From assembly GCA_015063745.1 (NCBI GenBank), contig SVTO01000017.1, forward strand, positions 1 through 48,259: a stretch of 48,259 nt of DNA. Direction: 5' to 3'. Every line of letters starts with the position of its first letter. The first letter of the stretch is position 1. This document shows positions 31,581-40,717 of the stretch, piece after piece. The translations under genes were made by a program, and so were the position numbers. The notes under the pieces are model-generated. The model searched no databases, was not told the origin of the DNA, and saw only the letters and a list, made by a program, of their open reading frames with translations. This stretch comes from Oscillospiraceae bacterium. Lineage in GTDB: Bacteria; Bacillota; Clostridia; Oscillospirales; CAG-272.

Positions 31581-34500
31581 AGTCGGCACCGGGACGCAAG
31601 ATCAATCAGCTTGCAAAGGATCTGGATGTAAAGACGAAGGATCTGCTGACAACTCTTGACGAAGTGGGCATATCCGGCAAAAATACCTCTGCGGTATTGG
31701 AGGGAGAGGAATTCAATCTGCTTTTCGAGCATTTGACGAAGAATAATCAGATTCGTGATATAGACGGCTACCTGAACGGCAAGACGAGCATCACCCTGCC
31801 CGAATCCGAAGATAAGAAGGCAGCCAGAGAAAAAGCAGAAGCGGAAGCAAAAGCAGCAGCCGAAGCAGAAGCCAAGGCAAAAGCGGAAGCAGAAGCCAAG
31901 GCAAAGGCAGAAGCGGAAGCCAAGGCAAAGGCAGAAGCGGAAGCCAAGGCAAAGGCAGAAGCGGAAGCTAAGGCAAAGGCAGAAGCGGAAGCCAAGGCAA
32001 AAGCAGAAGCGGAAGCCAAGGCGAAGGCAGAAGCGGAAGCTAAGGCGAAGGCAGAAGCGGAAGCTAAGGCGAAGGCAGAAGCGGAAGCTAAGGCAAAGGC
32101 AGAAGCGGAAAAAACAGCAAATAATCAAGCGGAGAAGACGGCATTCCCGTCAGGACAGCGTATGGCAAATAATAATCACAATCCCAAAGAGGACGGCGCA
32201 TCCCAGACTGCCGCCGGAAACACCAATCCGAGAAGAGACAACCGTACCGACAACCGTTACGACAATCGTCCGGCAAACGGTATGGGCAGACCCGGTCAGG
32301 ACAGAGGCGGCGATATGAACCGCGGTCCCAGACCCCAGAACGGTACCCAGAGACCCGCAGGTCAGGGTACACAGGGCGGATTCGGTCAGCGTCCGGCAAA
32401 CGGCGGCCAGGGTGGATTCCGCAATAACGAAGGTCAGGGTGGATTCCGTAATAATGACGGCAGACCCGGCAATAAGCCCGCATTCGGCGGTAAGGATCGC
32501 TTCGACAAGAGAGGCGGCAACGATAAGGACTCCGGCGGCAACGACCGTATGCCCATCCCGCCGCAGCCGAAACCGAAGATCGAAACCGGCGTGGAAAAGA
32601 AGCGTACCGGCAACACCCGCGTGGTAGATACCAGAACCACCAACGTGGACCTGTCCAAGTACGATGAACGTCTGGAAAACTTCGGCAGTGGTATTGAAAA
32701 TGAACAGCAGTCCAATAAGCAGAAGCTGAAGAAGCAGAACCAGCGCGGCGACAATCGCGGTACCGGCAGAAAGTCCGATAAGGAACGCATTGCCATGGAA
32801 AAGCTGCATAAGGCCAACCTGGAAAAGGCAAAGAAGCAGCCTCTGAAGATCACCGTACCCGATGAAATCACCGTAGGCGAGCTGGCATCCCGTCTGAAGG
32901 TAACCGCCGCGGAAGTGGTAAAGCGCCTGATGATGATGGGCATGATGGTAACTGTAAACCAGGTGATCGACTTCGACACCGCTTATCTGGTAGCGGACGA
33001 ACTGGGCGCAAAGGTTACCCGCGAAGTAACCGTAACCATCGAAGAAAAGCTGTTCAACGAAGAAGAATCCGACAGCGAAGCACTGGTGGAAAGAGCACCC
33101 GTTGTCTGCGTAATGGGGCACGTTGACCACGGTAAGACCTCCATTCTGGACGCCATCCGTCATGCCAACGTAACGGCAGGTGAAGCGGGCGGTATTACCC
33201 AGCACATCGGTGCGTACAGAGTACGTCTGAACGATAAGGACATCACCTTCCTGGACACCCCCGGTCACGAAGCGTTTACCGCAATGCGTGCAAGAGGTGC
33301 ACAGGCAACGGATATTGCCATTCTGGTTGTAGCGGCGGACGACGGCATCATGCCCCAGACCGTGGAAGCCATCAACCACGCCAAGGCTGCGGGCATTGAT
33401 ATCATCGTAGCCATCAACAAAATGGATAAGCCCACCGCCAACCCGGATCAGATCAAGAATGAGCTGACCAAGTACGACCTCGTACCGGAAGAATGGGGCG
33501 GCGATGTTATGTGCGTACCCGTATCCGCACTGACCAAGATGGGTATCGACGATCTGCTGGAATCCGTTCTGCTGGTAGCGGAAATGAAGGAACTGAAGGC
33601 AGACCCGGCCCGCCGTGCAAAGGGTATCGTTATCGAAGCAAAGCTGGATAAGGGCAGAGGTCCCGTTGCCACCGTACTGGTGCAGAACGGTACACTCCGC
33701 GCAGGGGATATCGTAATCGCAGGTACCGCAGTAGGTCACGTTCGTGCCATGACCAACGACAAGGGTATGCAGCTGTCCGAAGCAGGCCCCTCCGTACCGG
33801 TTGAAATCATCGGTCTGGCGGAAGTACCTCAGGCCGGCGACGAATTCAATGCGGTTGAAGACGAACGCATGGCAAGAGAACTGGCCGAACAGCGCCGCGA
33901 TAAGGCCAAGAATGAATTCTTCAAGGCCAATGCCAAGGTAAGTCTGGATGACCTGTTCGCCCAGATCGCCGAAGGTATCAAGGAACTGAACGTCATCGTA
34001 AAGGCAGACGTAGGCGGTTCTGCGGAAGCGGTTAAGCAGTCTCTGGAAAAGCTGTCCAACGAAGAAGTAAAAGTTCGCGTAATCCACAGCGCAGTCGGCG
34101 GTATCACCGAATCCGACGTACAGTTCGCAGCGGCATCCAATGCGATCATCGTCGGCTTTAACGTACGTCCCGATAAGGGCGCCATCGATTCCGGCGAACG
34201 TCAGGGCGTAGATATCCGTACCTACAGAATCATCTACGAATGTATCGAAGAGATCAAGGCGGCCATGAAGGGTATGCTGGCACCCACCTTCAAGGAAGTG
34301 CTCCAGGGTCATATCGAAGTCCGCCAGACCATCCGCGTACCCAACGTGGGCATCATCGCAGGTTCCTACGTACAGGACGGTAAGGTCACCAGAAATTCCC
34401 AGATCCGCGTAGTCCGTGACGGTATCGTAATCATGGAAGACCACATTACATCCCTCCGCCGCTTCAAGGACGACGTCCGCGAAGTAGCAGCCGGATACGA

Positions 34501-34585
34501 ATGCGGTGTAGGCCTGGAAAAATCCACCGACATCCAGATCGGCGATATCCTCGAAGCCTATGTAATGGAAGAAATTGAAAGATAA
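31571..34585 (+). CDS. infB: Translation initiation factor IF-2
   Basis: IF-2 is the GTPase that places initiator tRNA on the ribosome. The 1004-residue protein has a first IF2-N domain (about 10-60), a repetitive Ala/Lys/Glu helix (101-180), a Gly/Asn/Arg-rich linker (about 195-330), a second IF2-N domain (430-485), and the G domain with GHVDHGKT at 516-523, DTPGHEAF at 562-569 and NKMD at 616-619, then domains II to IV. It is larger than B. subtilis IF-2 (about 716) because of the repeat helix and linker. AAAGGA lies nine bases before the ATG. Confidence 0.97.
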   Translation: MAIKSAPGRKINQLAKDLDVKTKDLLTTLDEVGISGKNTSAVLEGEEFNLLFEHLTKNNQIRDIDGYLNGKTSITLPESEDKKAAREKAEAEAKAAAEAEAKAKAEAEAKAKAEAEAKAKAEAEAKAKAEAEAKAKAEAEAKAKAEAEAKAKAEAEAKAKAEAEAKAKAEAEAKAKAEAEKTANNQAEKTAFPSGQRMANNNHNPKEDGASQTAAGNTNPRRDNRTDNRYDNRPANGMGRPGQDRGGDMNRGPRPQNGTQRPAGQGTQGGFGQRPANGGQGGFRNNEGQGGFRNNDGRPGNKPAFGGKDRFDKRGGNDKDSGGNDRMPIPPQPKPKIETGVEKKRTGNTRVVDTRTTNVDLSKYDERLENFGSGIENEQQSNKQKLKKQNQRGDNRGTGRKSDKERIAMEKLHKANLEKAKKQPLKITVPDEITVGELASRLKVTAAEVVKRLMMMGMMVTVNQVIDFDTAYLVADELGAKVTREVTVTIEEKLFNEEESDSEALVERAPVVCVMGHVDHGKTSILDAIRHANVTAGEAGGITQHIGAYRVRLNDKDITFLDTPGHEAFTAMRARGAQATDIAILVVAADDGIMPQTVEAINHAKAAGIDIIVAINKMDKPTANPDQIKNELTKYDLVPEEWGGDVMCVPVSALTKMGIDDLLESVLLVAEMKELKADPARRAKGIVIEAKLDKGRGPVATVLVQNGTLRAGDIVIAGTAVGHVRAMTNDKGMQLSEAGPSVPVEIIGLAEVPQAGDEFNAVEDERMARELAEQRRDKAKNEFFKANAKVSLDDLFAQIAEGIKELNVIVKADVGGSAEAVKQSLEKLSNEEVKVRVIHSAVGGITESDVQFAAASNAIIVGFNVRPDKGAIDSGERQGVDIRTYRIIYECIEEIKAAMKGMLAPTFKEVLQGHIEVRQTIRVPNVGIIAGSYVQDGKVTRNSQIRVVRDGIVIMEDHITSLRRFKDDVREVAAGYECGVGLEKSTDIQIGDILEAYVMEEIER
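31871..32110 (+). repeat. infB: Ten-copy 24-bp tandem repeat within infB
   Basis: Ten in-frame copies of a 24-bp unit encode AKAKAEAE. The unit copies differ only at synonymous positions such as AAG/AAA and GCC/GCT. The product should be a long single alpha-helix with alternating charge. Such repeats are prone to copy-number change by slippage. Confidence 0.95.
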
Positions 34586-34596
34586 CTGTCGTATAT

Positions 34597-34646
34597 AAAG
34601 GGGGAGGGAGAAAAACTTTTGCAAAAGTTTTTCTCCCTCCCCCTTT
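34597..34646. repeat. Purine/pyrimidine palindrome after infB
   Basis: A nearly perfect 24-bp stem, AAAGGGGGAGGGAGAAAAAC and its complement, around a GC centre. It lies 12 bp after the infB stop and may terminate the operon although no T run follows. Confidence 0.85.
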
Positions 34647-34776
34647 GACCCCCTTCCTCTTTTCAAAAACTTTGAAAAAGGAGATTTTGCGGCAGAAATA
34701 TGGTTGGGGATATTCAGGATGCTTGTTCAGATGTCAGGTTTTTTGTGAAGTTTTTTTCCGGGAACATATTGAAAAC

Positions 34777-35703
34777 TCAGTGGATATGGGTTGTGTTGAT
34801 GCCGTTCTGGAGGAGGATGTAGCCCAGACCACCGCCGGATTTGTGGCCGGATACCAGCCATTTTTTATAGGCGCGGCGCAGGGAGGTGTTTTCCGGGTAT
34901 GCTTCAAGGGGCGTATTGTCGGGGACGGAAAAGACGCGCCATGCGTCATCGAAAGAGTTTCTTTCGTAGGAACGGTACAGGTAGAAATCGTTCATGAAAC
35001 GGAGAATATTGGAGTTTTCGGGCAAGAAGTCATAATGGGCGGCATAAAGCAGCCAGCTTTCGCAGCAGAGGAAAACTTTGTCCGTGCGGAATCTGGCGGA
35101 AAGAAATGCGTATGCCTTCCGGTATGAATCATTGCGGATTTCGTCGGTCAGCGGAACGCCGGTGGAGGGAATGTGCATACCGGCAACGGGTGTTCCCGGT
35201 GTGAGAACCTCACCGCAGGGAAGCGTAACGGCTTCTCCGCTGTGGATCTGGAAATCGTACTGGAATCTGCCGAGCGCAAACCTCTCCAGTCTGAACCATC
35301 CATCGAACCACGGCCCCATAAAGGTTCCGTTGATGTGCAGTACATCCCGACATTCCGTCAGCTTGGCTTTCAGATCCGCCATGGCATCCCAGTACAGCGC
35401 TTCGTCAATGTTTTCCCGCCGGTACCGTGCATACATTTCCGGTGTACAGCTGAGAACGAATACCATCTGCATGGTCAGAAAGTTCTCGCCGCATTTTTCG
35501 CAGAGCGGGTACATCTCCGACAGCGCATCGGTCAGCGTGATACCGGAATCGCCGCTTAAATATTTTTCCAGAATTGCGGTATACTCCCGTCCGAAGGCGT
35601 CCTCTTTTTCAATTCTTTCCAATACACCGTTAAAACAGTCCTGCGCATCTTCCGGAAAATCCGCTTTCCGCATGACCTTCCGGATATGATCCATATACAG
35701 CAT
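34777..35703 (-). CDS. GNAT-like acyltransferase-domain protein (NAT_N/GNAT_C, DUF5596 type)
   Basis: A 308-residue protein that resembles the acyltransferase-domain proteins with an N-terminal NAT_N-type domain and a C-terminal GNAT_C domain in Clostridia; I rely on the pattern RLERFALGRFQYDF, GTPVAGMHIPSTGVPLT and YRKAYAFLSARF. The donor and acceptor are unknown. The start at 35703 gives MLYMDHIRK; a Met three codons on is an alternative. AAAGGAAA precedes it. It is convergent with infB and stands alone. Confidence 0.72.
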   Translation of the reverse strand: MLYMDHIRKVMRKADFPEDAQDCFNGVLERIEKEDAFGREYTAILEKYLSGDSGITLTDALSEMYPLCEKCGENFLTMQMVFVLSCTPEMYARYRRENIDEALYWDAMADLKAKLTECRDVLHINGTFMGPWFDGWFRLERFALGRFQYDFQIHSGEAVTLPCGEVLTPGTPVAGMHIPSTGVPLTDEIRNDSYRKAYAFLSARFRTDKVFLCCESWLLYAAHYDFLPENSNILRFMNDFYLYRSYERNSFDDAWRVFSVPDNTPLEAYPENTSLRRAYKKWLVSGHKSGGGLGYILLQNGINTTHIH

Positions 35704-35900
35704 AATTTTGGGTTTCCTTTCGGAAAAATGCAGATAATGATGTTGTAATAATTATATTATAGCACGGATTAAGCAAAAAAGCTATACAATCAGGCAATAT
35801 TATCCCGCCCGTATTCCTTTACTGCAAATCCCGCTTTCCCCAGCTCGGGCTGATACGGCAGGACTGCCAAAAAGTTTTTCCGACGAAATGGCCAAAACCC

Positions 35901-35929
35901 TTGACTTTTCTCCCTGACTGTGGTATCAT
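35901..35929 (+). promoter_or_regulatory. Promoter of the CNNM/CBS gene leader
   Basis: TTGACT (35901-35906), a 17-bp spacer ending TGTGG and TATCAT (35924-35929). It would give a leader of nearly 300 nt. Confidence 0.75.
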
Positions 35930-36030
35930 AATCATAATTACAGTATAGTGACAGCGGTGCGCAGATCCGGGGTGGTTCCCGAATGCCGATCGCGCCCGGC
36001 GGCTGTACATGAGATGATCAAGGAGATTGT

Positions 36031-36163
36031 TATGGACGACAGTGACGATGCGGATTGTTATACCAATAGTATCCGTATTATCCTAGCCCAATATATACAT
36101 ACAAAGGGCATATCTGTGCGCGCGCATTCGTACAGGTATGCCTTTTTGCGCCGAAATCTATGA
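36031..36163 (+). promoter_or_regulatory. Leader segment with short open frame and terminator-like hairpin
   Basis: An ATG at 36031 with AAGGAG upstream opens a frame of 43 codons, beginning MDDSDDADCYTN and closing at 36163. Within it AAAGGGCATAtCTGT pairs with ACAGgTATGCCTTTTT (about 36100-36151), which looks like a rho-independent terminator. Upstream, 35950-36010 is GC-rich and can fold with ACAGC...GCTGT closing arms. No known riboswitch class is recognised. Attenuation of the transporter gene is possible. Confidence 0.5.
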
Positions 36164-36230
36164 TGAAAATCCAGATTCCCGGCCGCAAACGAAAAACTTT
36201 GTCTGATATATTGAACACAGGAGGAAAACA

Positions 36231-37682
36231 ATGAACACCTTAGGCGGACAGCTGATTCTCCAGCTTGTCCTGATACTGCTCAATGCCATCTTTGCCTGCG
36301 CAGAGATCGCGGTACTTTCCGTCAGTGAAGCAAAACTGAATAAACTTGAGGAAAGCGGCAACAAGAAAGCCAAAAAGCTCCGGAAGCTGATCGAACAGCC
36401 CTCCCGGTTTTTATCCACCATCCAGGTAGCCATCACCCTTGCCGGATTTCTGGGAAGTGCGTTCGCTGCCGATAATTTCGCAACCCGCCTGACCGCATGG
36501 TGTGTGTCCAAGTCGATCCCCGTACCCGAGGAAACCGTACATACCATCGCCGTCGTTCTCGTGACCCTGCTTCTGTCCTACGTGACCCTGATCCTCGGGG
36601 AACTGGTGCCCAAGCGCCTGGCCATGCGTAAGTCCGAAGCCATTTCTCTGGCGCTGGCCGATCTGCTGGTTGGCGTGGCCAATCTGTTCAGACCCATCGT
36701 GTGGCTGCTGACCGTGTCCACAAACGGCGTTCTCCGTCTCTTCGGCGTAGATCCCAATGCGGAGGATGAAGACGTCAGCGAGGAAAATATCCGCCTTATG
36801 GTGGACGAAGGGGAAAGCAAGGGCGTCATCGCCGAAACGGAAAAGGAAATGATCCAGAACGTGTTCGAGTTCGACGACCTGACCGTGGACGTGTTCGCTA
36901 CCCACCGTACCGATACCATCTTCCTGCGCAGCACGGACGACATGGAAAAATGGGAAAGCATCATTCACGAATCCCGCCATTCCGTATACCCCGTCTGCGG
37001 CGAAACCAATGACGACGTAATCGGTGTGCTGAACGTGAAGGACTTCTTCCGTCTGCGCAACGAACCCATGGAAGTGATCCTGAAGGAAGCCATCCGTCCC
37101 GCCCTGTTCGTTACCGACGGTATTCACGCAGACGTGCTGTTCCGCCAGATGAAGTCCACCCATAACCACTTTGCGGTTGTACTGGACGAATACGGCGGCG
37201 TGTTCGGCGTTGTGACCATGAACGACCTGCTGGAGCAGCTGGTAGGTGACTTCAATACCAACCCGGACGACCCGGAAGAAGAAGTACCCATGATTGAACA
37301 GCTGTCCGAAGATACCTGGCAGATCCAGGGTATCATGCCCCTGGGCGACGCCGCAGAAGAGCTGGGTATCGAGCTTCCCACGGACCTGTACGATACCATG
37401 GGCGGCTACGTATTCTCCAATTACGGCATGATCCCGGACGACGGAACGGAATTTGAAACCGACATCGACCGTATGCACATCCACGTAACCGACATCGTAG
37501 ACCACCGTATCGAGCGCATGATCGTCACCCTCGCACCTCTCCCCACCGACGAGGATGAGGAAGACGACGAAGACGATGACGACGAAGATAAGAAGAAGTC
37601 CAAGTCCAAGGATAAAGAAAAGGACAAAGACAAGGACAAGGATAAGGATAAGGATAAGGAAAAAGATAAAGATAAAGACTAA
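36231..37682 (+). CDS. CNNM/CBS-domain membrane protein (CorC/HlyC/UPF0053 family)
   Basis: A 483-residue membrane protein. Residues 1-190 form the CNNM (DUF21) domain with three or four membrane segments and LGELVPKRLAM near 120-132. A CBS pair follows (about 205-335), then the CorC_HlyC C-terminal domain (about 345-430). Relatives export or regulate magnesium, sometimes cobalt or sodium. The last 45 residues are an acidic run followed by Lys-Asp repeats, an unusual tail. AGGAGG is seven bases before the ATG. A terminator lies at 37717. Confidence 0.92.
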   Translation: MNTLGGQLILQLVLILLNAIFACAEIAVLSVSEAKLNKLEESGNKKAKKLRKLIEQPSRFLSTIQVAITLAGFLGSAFAADNFATRLTAWCVSKSIPVPEETVHTIAVVLVTLLLSYVTLILGELVPKRLAMRKSEAISLALADLLVGVANLFRPIVWLLTVSTNGVLRLFGVDPNAEDEDVSEENIRLMVDEGESKGVIAETEKEMIQNVFEFDDLTVDVFATHRTDTIFLRSTDDMEKWESIIHESRHSVYPVCGETNDDVIGVLNVKDFFRLRNEPMEVILKEAIRPALFVTDGIHADVLFRQMKSTHNHFAVVLDEYGGVFGVVTMNDLLEQLVGDFNTNPDDPEEEVPMIEQLSEDTWQIQGIMPLGDAAEELGIELPTDLYDTMGGYVFSNYGMIPDDGTEFETDIDRMHIHVTDIVDHRIERMIVTLAPLPTDEDEEDDEDDDDEDKKKSKSKDKEKDKDKDKDKDKDKEKDKDKD

Positions 37683-37716
37683 ATCCCACTCCCAATCCCC
37701 CAACCCAAACCAACAA

Positions 37717-37754
37717 AATCCTCTGCCGACCAACCATCGACAGAGGATTTTTTC
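37717..37754 (+). terminator. Terminator of the CNNM/CBS gene
   Basis: AATCCTCTG (37717-37725) pairs with CAGAGGATT (37741-37749), followed by a T run. Confidence 0.88.
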
Positions 37755-37844
37755 ATCCACCCAACAAAACAAAAACCCCCATCCTTTTTTCCAAAGCTTT
37801 TTGAAAAGAGGAAGGGGGGAGAAGAATTGCTGCACAAATCTTCA

Positions 37845-37889
37845 GGAGAGGGAGAAGAACTTTTTCCCAAAAAGTTTTTCTCCCTCCCC
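37845..37889. repeat. Purine/pyrimidine palindrome after alaS
   Basis: GGAGAGGGAGAAGAACTTTTT pairs with its complement across a CCC loop. It lies 23 bp after the alaS stop (minus strand). Confidence 0.8.
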
Positions 37890-37911
37890 CGCAAAAACAA
37901 TATTCAATCTC

Positions 37912-40545
37912 TTACTTCAGCATACCGCCAAGTACAACGGCGGCTTCCTTGAGGGCGTCCGGAATCCTGGAGATGTCCTTACCGCCGGAGGTAGCGCTGT
38001 CGGGGCGGCCGCCGCCTTTACCGCCGGTTACGGCAGAAACGGCTTTGAGGAGGTTACCGGCGTGGGCACCGGCTGCAACGGCATCTTTACCGCAGGCAGC
38101 GACGAAGTTGAGTCTGTCGCCGGCGCGAACGGCCAGAACGGCTGCCATATTCGGGTACTTATCGCGGAGAGTATCGCAGAGGCTTCTTGCGGCATCCATA
38201 GCACATTCGCCCATATCAGCGGCAATCAGCTTAACGCTGCCGATTTCCACGGCTTCGGCCAGCATGGCATCGAGCTTGGAAGCGGCCATCTTCGCGTTGA
38301 GGGATTCGATTTCCTTACGGGCTGCGGACAGTTCGTTCATAACAGCGGAAGCACGGTTAGCGGTTTCGGCGGGGTTCTGGGCCTTGAGAACCTTAGCGGT
38401 TTCGTGGATAGCGGCATCCTTTTCGGCCAGCAGAGCCAGTACGCCAAGTCCGGTTACACCTTCGATACGGCGTACACCGGCGGCTACGGAAGATTCGGAC
38501 ACTACCTTGAACAGACCGATCTTGCCGGTATTGTCGCAGTGGGTACCGCCGCACAGTTCGGTGGAGAAATCGCCCATCTTAACCATACGTACTTCGGAGC
38601 CGTACTTTTCACCGAACAGAGCCATAGCACCTTCTGCCTTGGCGGTTTCGATGTCGGTTACCTTGGTAACAATGGCATTGCCTGCCAGAATGTTCATGTT
38701 CACCAGCGCTTCCACCTTCGCCAGTTCTTCCGCGGTCAGGGCCTGGAAGTGGGTGAAGTCGAAACGTACTCTCTGTGCATCCACATAGGAACCTGCCTGC
38801 TCAACATGGGTACCCAGTACCTGACGGAGAGCGGCCTGCAGCAGATGGCATGCGGAGTGGTTGCGCTTGATGGCATCTCTGCGGGTATCGGTGATGTCGG
38901 CGGTTACATAATCGCCAACCTTGAAGGAGCCGCCCGCTACGGTACACAGATGCAGATATACGCCGTCGGTCTTCTTGGTATCGTATACGGTCAGCAGGTT
39001 TTCGTCATAGTAAATATTACCGGTGTCACCGATCTGACCGCCGCCTTCACCGTAGAAGGGCGTCTTGTCCAGAACGATGGTGCAGTCGCCTTCGGAAATT
39101 TCGTCCACCAGCTGATCTTCCGCCAGAATCGCCAGAATCTTGGCGTGGTCGGTCTTATAATCGGTGTAGCCGGTGAATTCGGTCTGGGGCAGGCCGTCCA
39201 ACAGATTCTTGGAAGCTTCGCTCCAGCCGGAAATATTGGCTCTTGCTTCTCTTGCACGTACCTTCTGCTGCTGCATGAGCATCTTGAAGGTGTCTTCGTC
39301 GATCTTCAGATGGGATTCTTCCGCAATTTCCTTGGTCAGGTCGATGGGGAATCCGAAGGTGTCGTACAGCTTGAATACTTCTTCACCGGAGATGGTGTCG
39401 GCGTTTTCCTTGATGGCGCCGTGGATCAGGTCGGAGAGGATGTTCAGACCGGCGTCGATGGTGGCATTGAAGCGGTCTTCTTCCATGGACATAACCTTCT
39501 TGATGTAGTCCGCCTTTTCGCCCAGTTCCGGATAGCCGGCTACGTTTTCGGCGATGACAACGTCACATACTTCGGTTAAGAACTGGTGTGTGATGCCCAG
39601 CAGCTTACCGTTACGGACAGCACGGCGGAGAATACGGCGGAGTACATAGCCTCTGCCCTCGTTGGAGGGGATAACGCCGTCGGAAATCATGAAGGTAGCA
39701 CCACGTACATGGTCGGTGATTACACGGATGGAAATGTCATTCTTGGCATCCACACCGTAGGACTTGCCGGAAATGGCAACAACCTTGTCCAGAATCTTGC
39801 GTACACCGTCCACTTCGAACATGTTGTCCACGCCCTGCATTACACAGGCCAGACGTTCCAGACCCATACCGGTGTCGATATTCTTGTGTTCCAGCTCGGT
39901 GTAGGTGCCGTCGCCCATGTTGTTGAACTGGGTGAATACGTTGTTCCAGATTTCCATGAAGCGGTCGCAGTCACAGCCGGGGCCGCAGTCGGGAGAGCCG
40001 CAGCCGTACTTGAGACCACGGTCGAAGTAGATTTCGGAACAGGGGCCGCAGGGGCCGGTACCGTGTTCCCAGAAGTTGTCAGCCTTGCCCAGACGGGTGA
40101 TCTGCTTGGCGGGAACGCCGATTTCCTTGGTCCAGATTTCAAAGGTTTCTTCGTCTTCCTCGTAGATGGAGGGATAGAGCAGGTTTTCCGGAATTTCCAG
40201 AGTCTTGGTCAGAAATTCCCATGCCCATGCGATGGCTTCGTGCTTGAAGTAATCGCCGAAAGAGAAGTTGCCCAGCATTTCAAAATACGTACCGTGACGT
40301 GCGGTGTGGCCTACACGTTCCAGGTCGGGGGTACGGATGCACTTCTGGCAGGTGGTAACGCGCTTGCGGGGTGGTTCCACTTCACCGGTGAAGAATTTCT
40401 TCATGGGCGCCATACCGGAGTTGATGAGAAGCAGGGATTTGTCACCCTGGGGAACCAGCGGGAAGGAGGGCAGTCTCAGGTGGCCCTTGGATTCGAAGAA
40501 GGAGAGATATTTCTCTCTCAGATCGTTAACGCTTGTCCATTGCAT
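37912..40545 (-). CDS. alaS: Alanyl-tRNA synthetase
   Basis: AlaRS charges tRNA-Ala and clears mischarged Ser or Gly. The 877 residues match the usual length. The class II core begins at SVNDLREKYLSFFESKGH, with motif 2 around RHGTYFEMLGNFSFGDYFK, the editing-site zinc set HSACH and CGGTH, and the C-Ala domain at the end. The start at 40545 (MQWTSVN) has AAGGAGA nine bases upstream. The leader is only about 50 nt, too short for a T-box, which is unusual for a Firmicutes alaS. Confidence 0.97.
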   Translation of the reverse strand: MQWTSVNDLREKYLSFFESKGHLRLPSFPLVPQGDKSLLLINSGMAPMKKFFTGEVEPPRKRVTTCQKCIRTPDLERVGHTARHGTYFEMLGNFSFGDYFKHEAIAWAWEFLTKTLEIPENLLYPSIYEEDEETFEIWTKEIGVPAKQITRLGKADNFWEHGTGPCGPCSEIYFDRGLKYGCGSPDCGPGCDCDRFMEIWNNVFTQFNNMGDGTYTELEHKNIDTGMGLERLACVMQGVDNMFEVDGVRKILDKVVAISGKSYGVDAKNDISIRVITDHVRGATFMISDGVIPSNEGRGYVLRRILRRAVRNGKLLGITHQFLTEVCDVVIAENVAGYPELGEKADYIKKVMSMEEDRFNATIDAGLNILSDLIHGAIKENADTISGEEVFKLYDTFGFPIDLTKEIAEESHLKIDEDTFKMLMQQQKVRAREARANISGWSEASKNLLDGLPQTEFTGYTDYKTDHAKILAILAEDQLVDEISEGDCTIVLDKTPFYGEGGGQIGDTGNIYYDENLLTVYDTKKTDGVYLHLCTVAGGSFKVGDYVTADITDTRRDAIKRNHSACHLLQAALRQVLGTHVEQAGSYVDAQRVRFDFTHFQALTAEELAKVEALVNMNILAGNAIVTKVTDIETAKAEGAMALFGEKYGSEVRMVKMGDFSTELCGGTHCDNTGKIGLFKVVSESSVAAGVRRIEGVTGLGVLALLAEKDAAIHETAKVLKAQNPAETANRASAVMNELSAARKEIESLNAKMAASKLDAMLAEAVEIGSVKLIAADMGECAMDAARSLCDTLRDKYPNMAAVLAVRAGDRLNFVAACGKDAVAAGAHAGNLLKAVSAVTGGKGGGRPDSATSGGKDISRIPDALKEAAVVLGGMLK

Positions 40546-40600
40546 ATTGGTAAATCTCCTTTTTGTATAACACATTTCGATAGTTTTCCATTATACAGTA

Positions 40601-40629
40601 ATTATACCACCGGCCGCGAAAAAATGCAA
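40601..40629 (-). promoter_or_regulatory. alaS promoter
   Basis: TTGCAT (40624-40629 on the minus strand), a 17-bp spacer ending TGG and TATAAT (40601-40606). Confidence 0.9.
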
Positions 40630-40657
40630 TAGGAATATACAGGGAAAGGAAAAAAAG

Positions 40658-40701
40658 TGCATGCCGCATTTACGATAGAAAACGTGGCACACACTTTTTT
40701 G
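40658..40701 (-). terminator. Terminator of rnr
   Basis: On the minus strand AAGTG-GCC style interrupted stem (AAGTGTGTGCC / GGCATGCACTT) with a T run, 17 bp after the rnr stop. Confidence 0.8.
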
Positions 40702-40717
40702 GTGGAGGGGAAACGTA

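Noticed and set aside
32150..34666. Long open frame opposite infB, and similar long frames opposite nusA, rnr, transketolase, recA and the acyl-CoA ligase
   Set aside because: Each lies fully antisense to a clear conserved gene and results from the codon bias of that gene. None has a recognisable domain.
40546..40717. T-box leader of alaS
   Set aside because: The promoter is only about 50 bp from the start and no T-box sequence or specifier stem fits in that space.
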